A stretch of 64,000 nt of DNA from Christiangramia sediminis (GTDB taxonomy: Bacteria; Bacteroidota; Bacteroidia; Flavobacteriales; Flavobacteriaceae), in assembly GCF_020552705.1 (NCBI RefSeq), contig NZ_JAJBZG010000001.1:310001-374000 (forward strand), given 5' to 3'. Made by a program: the position numbers and the translations under genes. The notes under the pieces were generated by a model, which did no database searches, was not told the DNA's origin, and saw only the letters and a program-made list of their open reading frames with translations. Shown piece after piece: positions 1-6,673 of the stretch (position 1 is the first letter of the stretch; every line of letters begins with the position of its first letter).

Positions 1-543
1 CATCTGCCTGAGCTTACGCATTTGCTTAGGCCTGGTTCCAAAAATATTATAGACCAGATCTGCAGGATTAGATAAAGATCTCAGTGCTTTTGTAACAGCA
101 TTAGGAGAGCCATCCCCACCTTCATATCCACTATTTAATCCGGAAATGCTATATCTATAATTGTCATAAATTGGAATATTTTTAGCGTCAATTTCCAGAT
201 ATCCGGTAAGTTTTACAGAGTTAACCGTAACTTCCTCAAGCGCAAAGCCTAACTCGGTCATTTTTACTTTTACATTCCCATATTTTAACCAGTCATTGGT
301 GACTCTAACGCGTATAGACCTAAAACCCAGATAAGAAAAATAAAGTGTATCGTTAACAGTAGCCTGCAACTCGAACTCACCATTTTCCCCTGTGGTTGCC
401 CCTTTTACCTGATTAAGGTTTACAATATGTACATTTTCTATGGGTTTATCATTAGCGGCATTCATCACCGTTCCTGACACCATATCCTGTGCAGAAATAT
501 ATCCCGTACTAAGCAGGAAAAATATTAAAAAGAAGTTTTTCAT
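1..543 (-). CDS. Secreted carboxypeptidase-regulatory-like (CarboxypepD_reg) protein, 5' part
   Basis: The gene starts at 543 and runs off the left edge, so only about 181 N-terminal residues are seen. Residues 1-19 (MKNFFLIFFLLSTGYISAQ) are a signal peptide ending in A-Q. Residues 20-100 form a CarboxypepD_reg-like beta-sandwich with the usual 'V-SG-V-A---PIE-VHI' start and 'Y-SYLGF' ending, as found at the N-terminus of TonB-dependent receptors and of many Bacteroidota surface proteins. After it comes 'LEEVTVNSVKL', similar to the approach to a TonB plug, but no plug is visible before the edge. It is probably a periplasmic or outer-membrane protein; the full domain order and role cannot be decided from this fragment. 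Confidence 0.8.
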   Translation of the reverse strand, partial: MKNFFLIFFLLSTGYISAQDMVSGTVMNAANDKPIENVHIVNLNQVKGATTGENGEFELQATVNDTLYFSYLGFRSIRVRVTNDWLKYGNVKVKMTELGFALEEVTVNSVKLTGYLEIDAKNIPIYDNYRYSISGLNSGYEGGDGSPNAVTKALRSLSNPADLVYNIFGTRPKQMRKLRQM

Positions 544-582
544 AGCAATCGGGGCTAAAAATATAAAATCCTTATAAAAAAC

Positions 583-614
583 AATGCCAAACTTGTAGAT
601 TTAAGTTTGGCATT
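583..614 (-). terminator. Rho-independent terminator of the DEAD-box helicase gene
   Basis: Perfect 12-bp inverted repeat: aatgccaaactt (583-594) and aagtttggcatt (603-614), with an 8-nt loop. Read on the minus strand it follows the helicase stop codon and is followed by a GTTTTTTAT tract. Confidence 0.85.
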
Positions 615-625
615 TTGTGTTTTAG

Positions 626-2416
626 TTAGGCTTTAGACCTTCTTCTTTTTACAGAATTCTCAATATTCTTATTTCGGCTTCCTTTTCTAGGACCTTTTTT
701 ATCATTTCTGTCTGATCTTCTTTTCCCGCTGAATTTTCCACCTTTATTATCGTCGAAGCCTTTGGAGTTTCTTCTTCCTCCGCCGCCACCGCCGCGTTCT
801 CTTTTACGACCACCTCTATCAGATTTCTGATCCTTGGTAACTTCAACATTTATAAATCTTCCATTATGGTTAAATTCACTAAATGTTTTCAGAATAAGGT
901 CTGTATGCTGCTCATCTGTATTAAAGAACGAGAAGCTGGCTTTTACATCAACTTTGAAGACATCATCTCTTCCCAGGTTCAATTGTTCCTTAAGGAAATC
1001 TTTCAGACTCATCCAGTCAAATCCATCTTTAGATCCAATATTGATGAAATATCTTATGTTTCCCTCTGAAACTTCCGGTCTTCCGCCCGCAGATTCAGCA
1101 CTTAGATCTGGTGCTTTTTCATAATAATTGAAAAAACGGGTGAATTCTACAGAAAAGAATTTTTTGATCAATTCTTCTTTTGTAAAATCTTCCAGAGCTT
1201 CATTTATAGAAGGTAGATAAGGATCAATATCATGATTGATCTCGGTCTTCTTGATGTCATTCGCTAAATGGAAAAGCTGCGTTTTACAGATCTCTTTGCC
1301 ATCTGGAATAGACTTTTCTTCAAATTTCTGCTGAATGATCTTTTCAACAGTTCTGATCTTACGAACTTCACTTTTTGAAATGATCACCATAGAAACTCCG
1401 TTTTTACCGGCTCTACCTGTTCTACCACTACGGTGAGTATAAGTTTCTATTTCATCAGGAAGTTGATAGTTTATAACGTGGGTAATATCATCTACGTCAA
1501 TACCACGAGCAGCAACATCTGTTGCCACAAGCATCTGGATTTGACGGCTTCTGAAGCTCTTCATTACCAGGTCACGCTGATTCTGACTTAGATCTCCGTG
1601 AAGTGCTGCAGCATTATATCCATCTTCAATAAGCTTTTCAGCAACTTTTTGAGTATCTCTTTTAGTTCTACAGAATATTACAGAGAATATTTCTGGATTA
1701 GCATCTGCAAGCCTTTTTAAAGCGTCATACCTATTACGGTGATTCACGAGGTAATATTCGTGAGAAACGTTAGAAGTTCCCATGTTCTTTGATCCTACAG
1801 TTATTTCTACAGGATTTGTCATGAACTTCTTAGCGATCTTTGCAACCTCCTTAGGCATTGTTGCAGAGAATAACCATGTTTTCTTTTCCTTTGGAGTATG
1901 AGAAAGGATATCCTTAATATCCTCATAGAATCCCATATTCAGCATCTCATCAGCTTCATCTAGCACACAATATCCAATAGAGGAGATGTTTGCCAGTTTT
2001 CTTCTGATCATATCCTGCATCCTACCTGGAGTAGCTACAATAATTTGAGCTCCTCTTTCAATAGATCTTGCCTGATCTGTAATGCTAGCGCCACCGTAAA
2101 CGGCAACTACATTTAATGATTTTTTATACTTCGAGTAATTCTTGATCTCGTTAGTGATCTGTAAACAAAGTTCTCTTGTTGGTGAAAGAATTAATGCCTG
2201 GGTCTTTTTAGAATTGGCATCAATTTTTTGAATTAGCGGAAAACCAAATGCGGCAGTTTTACCTGTTCCGGTTTGTGCCAGCGACACAAGGTCGGTTTCC
2301 TGTTCTAATAAAATTGGGATTGATTTTTCCTGTACTTCACTTGGAGTTTCAAACCCCATGTCTTCAATGGCCTTAAGCAAGTCTGCGTCAAGTCCAAGTT
2401 TTTGGAATGCGTTCAT
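626..2416 (-). CDS. DEAD/DEAH-box RNA helicase with DbpA-type RNA-binding domain
   Basis: ATP-dependent RNA helicase of 596 residues, probably acting in ribosome assembly or mRNA turnover in the cytoplasm. The two RecA-like domains carry all key motifs: AQTGTGKT (about 47-54), PTREL (80-84), DEAD (153-156), SAT (184-186) and HRSGRTGRAG (328-337). Residues about 450-530 look like the DbpA RNA-binding RRM-like domain, and residues 530-596 form a basic Gly/Arg/Lys tail typical of RNA chaperone helicases. It is a single-gene unit with its own terminator and a leader of about 110 nt that can fold. It is close to the CsdA/DeaD group in layout; the exact orthology is not settled by eye. Confidence 0.95.
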   Translation of the reverse strand: MNAFQKLGLDADLLKAIEDMGFETPSEVQEKSIPILLEQETDLVSLAQTGTGKTAAFGFPLIQKIDANSKKTQALILSPTRELCLQITNEIKNYSKYKKSLNVVAVYGGASITDQARSIERGAQIIVATPGRMQDMIRRKLANISSIGYCVLDEADEMLNMGFYEDIKDILSHTPKEKKTWLFSATMPKEVAKIAKKFMTNPVEITVGSKNMGTSNVSHEYYLVNHRNRYDALKRLADANPEIFSVIFCRTKRDTQKVAEKLIEDGYNAAALHGDLSQNQRDLVMKSFRSRQIQMLVATDVAARGIDVDDITHVINYQLPDEIETYTHRSGRTGRAGKNGVSMVIISKSEVRKIRTVEKIIQQKFEEKSIPDGKEICKTQLFHLANDIKKTEINHDIDPYLPSINEALEDFTKEELIKKFFSVEFTRFFNYYEKAPDLSAESAGGRPEVSEGNIRYFINIGSKDGFDWMSLKDFLKEQLNLGRDDVFKVDVKASFSFFNTDEQHTDLILKTFSEFNHNGRFINVEVTKDQKSDRGGRKRERGGGGGGRRNSKGFDDNKGGKFSGKRRSDRNDKKGPRKGSRNKNIENSVKRRRSKA

Positions 2417-2530
2417 TCGTTTTAAATAAGTATTCGATTATAATATGTAAGTGTTACATAAGAAGCGAATCGACATACTTAAACCTAAACTTCCAGTAAC
2501 ACATCCTCACCCTGAGGAATTTTCAAGCGG

Positions 2531-2538
2531 CAAATGTA
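2531..2538 (-). promoter_or_regulatory. Probable -7 element of the helicase gene
   Basis: Read on the minus strand, 2538-2531 is TACATTTG, an exact match to the Bacteroidota -7 consensus TAnnTTTG. It lies 115 bp before the helicase start and would give a leader of about 105-110 nt. A good -33 TTTG is not seen at the usual spacing. Confidence 0.5.
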
Positions 2539-2628
2539 CAGTTTTATTTTTAAATAAAACTAATTAATACAATTTTATTAATTTACTGATATTCAGCGTA
2601 ATCAAAAATGCTTTGACTGACGAGTCTG

Positions 2629-3201
2629 CTATTTGGACAGGTATTCTATCAATTCTTTAAAGGCGATCCCGCGGTGACTGATTTTTGATTTCTCTTCCAA
2701 TTCCATTTCTGCGAAGCTATTATTATATCCGTCTGGAAGAAAGATAGGGTCGTAACCAAAACCTTTATCGCCACGCTTTTTATCTAAGATTCTGCCCTTG
2801 CAAATACCGGTAAAAAGATTCTGATTTCCTTTAAGGTTAAGGGCGATCACCGTTTTAAAACGAGCGGTTCTATCATCGCGTTCTTTTAATTGGCTTAATA
2901 GCTTTTCAATATTGGCTTCATCATTTTTTTCTTCGCCTGCATATCTTGCCGAAAAAACACCCGGGGCTCCTGCTAACGAGTCAACCTCAAGTCCCGTATC
3001 ATCGGCGAAACAGTCATATCCATAATGATTTCTTATAAACTCAGCTTTAATTATGGCATTTTCATCAATAGTGTCTCCGGTTTCTTCAATATCTTCATGA
3101 CAGTCTATGTCGCTAAGAGAAAGTAATTCTATGTGGCTAGGTAGCATGCTTTTTATTTCCCTGAATTTATTAGGGTTATGCGTGGCGAAAACTAATTTCA
3201 T
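2629..3201 (-). CDS. rdgB: Non-canonical purine NTP pyrophosphatase (RdgB/HAM1)
   Basis: 190 residues, full length for the RdgB/HAM1/Ham1p family. The enzyme hydrolyses dITP, XTP and ITP to the monophosphates and so keeps deaminated purines out of DNA and RNA. Family signatures are present: N-terminal 'FATHNPNKFREI', 'ADDTGLEVDSLAGAPGV' around residues 65-83, and C-terminal 'GFGYDPIFLP' followed by 'SHRGIAF'. It lies 9 bp downstream of rlmH on the same strand, so the two are very likely cotranscribed. Nothing is missing from the active site. Confidence 0.96.
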   Translation of the reverse strand: MKLVFATHNPNKFREIKSMLPSHIELLSLSDIDCHEDIEETGDTIDENAIIKAEFIRNHYGYDCFADDTGLEVDSLAGAPGVFSARYAGEEKNDEANIEKLLSQLKERDDRTARFKTVIALNLKGNQNLFTGICKGRILDKKRGDKGFGYDPIFLPDGYNNSFAEMELEEKSKISHRGIAFKELIEYLSK

Positions 3202-3210
3202 AAATTATAA

Positions 3211-3684
3211 TTATCTGTGGTGGTAAGGTTCATTTTTAAGGATCGTGAAAGCTCGGTACAATTGCTCGGTAAAAAATAATCTTACCATTTGATGGGAAAA
3301 GGTCATTTTAGAAAGCGAAATTCGGGAATCGGCTCTTTGATAGACTTCGTCTGAAAAACCATAAGGGCCGCCAATTACAAAAATTAGTCTTTTTAAGCCT
3401 GTATTCATACGTTTCTGAATATATTCTGAAAAGTTCTCCGAGCTGAATTGTTTTCCATTTTCATCCAGTAAAACTATGAAATCTGAATTCTGAATTCCGG
3501 AAAGAATTAATTCTCCTTCCTTTGATTTTTGTTGATTTTCATCCAGGTTTTTGGTCTTTTTAAGGTCAGGAATTATCTCGAATTCAAACTTAATATAATG
3601 CTGAAGCCTATCTGAATAGATTCTTATAAGTGTTTCCAGTTCTTTTTTATCTGTTTTTCCAATACAGACTAATTTTATCGTCAT
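3211..3684 (-). CDS. rlmH: 23S rRNA (pseudouridine-1915 N3)-methyltransferase RlmH
   Basis: 157 residues, the normal size for RlmH (YbeA family), a minimal SPOUT-fold methyltransferase that modifies helix 69 of 23S rRNA on the assembled ribosome using S-adenosylmethionine. The knot region is clear: 'FVIGGPYGFSDEV' (SAM-binding glycine loop) and 'LSKMTFSHQMVRLFFTEQLY' close to the end, with a C-terminal 'EPYHHR' typical of the family. It is the first gene of the rlmH-rdgB unit and divergent from nadC. Confidence 0.97.
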   Translation of the reverse strand: MTIKLVCIGKTDKKELETLIRIYSDRLQHYIKFEFEIIPDLKKTKNLDENQQKSKEGELILSGIQNSDFIVLLDENGKQFSSENFSEYIQKRMNTGLKRLIFVIGGPYGFSDEVYQRADSRISLSKMTFSHQMVRLFFTEQLYRAFTILKNEPYHHR

Positions 3685-3717
3685 CCCGTGATTTTAGTAC
3701 AGACTTTACTACATTTA

Positions 3718-3725
3718 CAAAAATA
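3718..3725 (-). promoter_or_regulatory. Probable -7 element of rlmH-rdgB
   Basis: On the minus strand 3725-3718 reads TATTTTTG (TAnnTTTG). It lies 34 bp before the rlmH start, in the short divergent gap to nadC. Confidence 0.5.
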
Positions 3726-3735
3726 AGCAGAGAAA

Positions 3736-4593
3736 ATGATCTCACCGGAACAATTTGAAAAAGAAATTGAATTAATAATAAAAAATGCAATCAGGGAAGA
3801 TGTTGGTGATGGTGATCACAGTTCTCTGGCCTGTATTCCGCAAAGCGCAAAAGGTAAAGCCAAATTACTGGTAAAAGACCAGGGGATTTTGGCGGGCGTT
3901 GAATTTGCACAGAATGTTTTTTATTATGTAGATAAAGATCTGAAGGTAGATGTCCTGTTGAAAGATGGAGATGCTATTAAAAGAGGAGATATAGCTTTTT
4001 ATGTAGAAGGATCTTCTCAATCTATTTTAAAATCTGAAAGACTTGTTCTTAATGCGATGCAACGTATGAGTGCTATCGCTACTAAAACTTCAGAATTTGT
4101 TCAGAAACTGGAAGGTACAAAAACCAAAATTCTCGATACGCGTAAAACAACACCAGGAATACGGGCACTCGAAAAATGGGCTGTAAAAATAGGAGGTGGT
4201 GAGAATCATCGTTTTGCCCTTTACGATATGGTGATGCTTAAGGATAATCATATAGATTTTGCAGGAGGAATTACAAAAGCTATAGAGAAAACCAAAGCTT
4301 ACCTTCAAGAAAAGGATCTGGACCTTAAGATTATCGTAGAAGCTAGAAATATACAGGAGATCAAGGAAATTTTGAAGTCTGACGGGATTTATAGAATTCT
4401 AATTGATAATTTTAATTACGAGGATACTCGCCGGGCAGTTCAACTAATAGATGGTAAGTGCTTTACCGAATCCAGTGGAGGTATTACTTTAGAAACAGCT
4501 AAAAGCTATGCCGAGTGCGGTGTGGATTTTGTCTCAAGCGGGGCGTTAACCCATTCGGTTTATAATCTTGACCTGAGCTTAAAAGCCGTATAA
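3736..4593 (+). CDS. nadC: Carboxylating nicotinate-nucleotide diphosphorylase (quinolinate phosphoribosyltransferase)
   Basis: 285 residues. It converts quinolinate and PRPP to nicotinate mononucleotide, CO2 and PPi in de novo NAD synthesis. The conserved core 'ILDTRKTTPGIRALEKWAVK' followed by 'GGGENHRFALYDMVMLKDNH' (about residues 130-175) carries the substrate-binding Arg, Lys and His residues, and 'ESSGGITLE' plus 'VDFVSSGALTHS' form the C-terminal phosphate-binding loops. It is followed after a single base by the BrkB-type gene, so these two probably form one operon. No nadA or nadB is in the window. Confidence 0.97.
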   Translation: MISPEQFEKEIELIIKNAIREDVGDGDHSSLACIPQSAKGKAKLLVKDQGILAGVEFAQNVFYYVDKDLKVDVLLKDGDAIKRGDIAFYVEGSSQSILKSERLVLNAMQRMSAIATKTSEFVQKLEGTKTKILDTRKTTPGIRALEKWAVKIGGGENHRFALYDMVMLKDNHIDFAGGITKAIEKTKAYLQEKDLDLKIIVEARNIQEIKEILKSDGIYRILIDNFNYEDTRRAVQLIDGKCFTESSGGITLETAKSYAECGVDFVSSGALTHSVYNLDLSLKAV

Positions 4594-4594
4594 A

Positions 4595-5518
4595 ATGGCT
4601 CCACAAAAAGCGATCAAAAGCAGACTTGAAGAATTTTCCAATTGGTGGAAAAGGAAATCCAAGAAGATAATTCTTCCCGGTCTTGAAGGTTTATCGCTTT
4701 ATAATCTCTGGGTTATCTATTGGGGAGGTATTGTAAGAGGGACTTTTTCCACCAGGGCAAGTTCCATAGCCTTTAGCTTTTTTATGGCAATTTTCCCTTT
4801 TCTTTTATTTGTACTGAACCTGATTCCCTACATCACTTTTATAGATGATTTTCAAATAGAGTTTCTGCTATTCATGGATACTTTATTACCACCGGAAACA
4901 TCTGATTTTTTTGGAAATATATTTGAGGATATAGCCAGTACTCCCCGGGGTGGATTATTATCGGTTGCTTTTATTTTATCGATTTTTTTAATGACCAATG
5001 GGGTCAATGCGATATTTACAGGTTTTGAATTTAGTTATCATACCAGAACAAATCGTTCCATACCGCGGCAGTATGCCGTCGCCGGGGGAGTTTCACTTAT
5101 ATTGGCATTGTTGTTGCTTATATCTGTAATAGGAGCAGTTTATATAGCCTATGCTATTGACGATCTAAGTAGTTTAGGGATCGTAAATACAGATGGTTTT
5201 GGAGCTGATCTTATTAAATATATAGGATTTGTAATTTTAATATACACAGCCGTTGCAATTTTATATTACTTTGGAACCAGGGAAGCAAGACAGGCCAGGT
5301 TCTTTTCAGTAGGAGCTTTGTTTACTACGGTATTAATAATGATAACCACGGTTTTATTCAGTATTTATATAACAAATTTCTCAAATTATAACGAATTGTA
5401 CGGGTCTATTGGTGCATTATTGATCTTGATGTTCTATATATGGCTCAATTCCAATATGTTGCTTTTAGGTTTTGAATTAAATGCATCATTAATAAAACTG
5501 AAGAAAAATTTTAAATAA
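4595..5518 (+). CDS. YihY/BrkB family inner-membrane protein
   Basis: 307 residues of the YihY/virulence factor BrkB family (an old label as RNase BN is wrong for this family). About six membrane segments are visible, roughly at residues 48-70, 95-110, 118-140, 155-180, 205-228, 240-262 and 270-295, with the family feature 'GGIVRGTFSTRASSIAFSFF' before the first full segment and 'YGSIGALLILMFYIWLNS' near the end. Function is unknown. The start follows the nadC stop by one base, suggesting translational coupling. Confidence 0.9.
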   Translation: MAPQKAIKSRLEEFSNWWKRKSKKIILPGLEGLSLYNLWVIYWGGIVRGTFSTRASSIAFSFFMAIFPFLLFVLNLIPYITFIDDFQIEFLLFMDTLLPPETSDFFGNIFEDIASTPRGGLLSVAFILSIFLMTNGVNAIFTGFEFSYHTRTNRSIPRQYAVAGGVSLILALLLLISVIGAVYIAYAIDDLSSLGIVNTDGFGADLIKYIGFVILIYTAVAILYYFGTREARQARFFSVGALFTTVLIMITTVLFSIYITNFSNYNELYGSIGALLILMFYIWLNSNMLLLGFELNASLIKLKKNFK

Positions 5519-5546
5519 CTTTAAACCAATTAAAACCAAATTTATA

Positions 5547-6107
5547 ATGAAAACACTATTAGTTGCAATTATCGCTTTTATGAGTACAGGTTTAATTTCT
5601 GCCCAGACTGAAGTTGGTGGGGTTAAACTTCCAAATTCTGAAACCTATCAGGGACAAAGCCTTACTTTAAATGGAGCAGGCGTGCGAGAGAAATTATGGA
5701 TAGACCTGTATGCAGGGGGACTGTATCTTGCGAAAAAAACTTCAGATGCTGCGGAAGTAGTCTCTTCCAATGAGCCTATGAGTATTAAACTTCATATAGT
5801 TTCTAAGCTGATCACCAGTGATAAAATGATTGAAGCTGTAAATGAAGGTTTTGAAAATGCTACCGGAGGTAACACAAAACCTCTTGCTTCTGAAATTAAA
5901 AAATTCAAAAGTTTCTTTATGGAAGAGATCAAAAAGAATGATGTTTTTGATATTGTTTATTTACCTGAGACAGGAGTGACTGCTTATAAAAACGATAAAG
6001 AATTAGGAACTATTGAAGGGATGGCCTTTAAAAAAGCACTGTTTGGTATCTGGTTCTCTAACAGACCTGCAGATGACGATCTTAAAGAAGCCATGCTAGG
6101 TAAATAA
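5547..6107 (+). CDS. Secreted chalcone-isomerase-like domain protein
   Basis: 186 residues with a signal peptide (residues 1-19, ending 'GLISAQ'). The mature part matches the chalcone-isomerase-like domain seen in bacteria: 'VGGVKLPNSETYQGQSLTLN', 'GAGVREKLWIDLYAGGLYLA', and 'LGTIEGMAFKKALFGIWFS' near the end. Bacterial members are periplasmic and are not known to make flavonoids; a lipid- or fatty-acid-binding role is an inference from the fold. It lies 28 bp after the BrkB gene and one base before the DUF2147 gene, so the last two are almost surely cotranscribed. Confidence 0.88.
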   Translation: MKTLLVAIIAFMSTGLISAQTEVGGVKLPNSETYQGQSLTLNGAGVREKLWIDLYAGGLYLAKKTSDAAEVVSSNEPMSIKLHIVSKLITSDKMIEAVNEGFENATGGNTKPLASEIKKFKSFFMEEIKKNDVFDIVYLPETGVTAYKNDKELGTIEGMAFKKALFGIWFSNRPADDDLKEAMLGK

Positions 6108-6108
6108 T

Positions 6109-6531
6109 ATGAGAGCAGCGATATATTTTATTCTTTTTATGAGTATGATGATCCCTGCCCAGGCACAGGAAGTGATTGGGAAATGGGAGAATACCAATGA
6201 AGAAGGAAAGGTGAATTCCATAATCAAGATCTACGAAAAAGGAGATAAGATTTATGGGAAAGTAGACCGAATAATGAAAGAGGAAGATAGAGATCGCATC
6301 TGTACTAAATGTGAAGGAGATCTGAAAGATGAGCCTATTGAAGGGATGGAGCTAATGAAAGGTCTTAAGAAAGAAGGTGATGAATATGTTGGAGGTACTA
6401 TTGTAGATCCAAAAACAGGAAAGGAATATCGCTGTAAAATATGGCTGGATGATGAAGATCCAGATGTATTGAAAGTAAGAGGTTATATATCATTTTTTTA
6501 TAAAACCAAAACATGGCGTAGAGCTGAATAA
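6109..6531 (+). CDS. Secreted DUF2147 domain protein
   Basis: 140 residues. Signal peptide at residues 1-19 (ending 'IPAQAQ'). The mature protein is a complete DUF2147 domain: 'VIGKWENTNEEGKVNSIIKI' at its start, a Cys pair 'CTKCEGD' in the middle, then 'GGTIVDPKTGKEYRCKIWL' and 'LKVRGYISFFYKTKTWRR'. The family is common in Bacteroidota and Proteobacteria, is periplasmic and has no established activity. It follows the chalcone-isomerase-like gene with a one-base gap. Confidence 0.9.
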   Translation: MRAAIYFILFMSMMIPAQAQEVIGKWENTNEEGKVNSIIKIYEKGDKIYGKVDRIMKEEDRDRICTKCEGDLKDEPIEGMELMKGLKKEGDEYVGGTIVDPKTGKEYRCKIWLDDEDPDVLKVRGYISFFYKTKTWRRAE

Positions 6532-6597
6532 TATTTCAGAAAATTAAAAGCTGCTTTTAAAGTTTCAGGTTACTTTTAAAAAACTAAAGATTCTTAA

Positions 6598-6605
6598 TAT
6601 TTTTG
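6598..6605 (+). promoter_or_regulatory. Probable -7 element of priA
   Basis: TATTTTTG, an exact TAnnTTTG match, 69 bp before the priA start. A start of transcription near 6611 would place the hairpin at 6624-6644 in the priA leader. Confidence 0.5.
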
Positions 6606-6623
6606 AATTCGATAGTTGAGAGT

Positions 6624-6647
6624 AAGTTGCTTTAGAAGCAGCTTTTT
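6624..6647 (+). terminator. Hairpin with T-tract in the DUF2147-priA gap
   Basis: Inverted repeat aagttgctt (6624-6632) and aagcagctt (6636-6644), one G-U pair, 3-nt loop, followed by more T. It may terminate the upstream nadC-DUF2147 transcripts or act inside the priA leader. Confidence 0.5.
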
Positions 6648-6673
6648 CTATTATATAAATCAATAAATCATCA

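Noticed and set aside
834-1124. Plus-strand open frames inside the DEAD-box helicase gene
   Set aside because: They lie antisense to a strongly conserved coding region and have no recognisable protein features.
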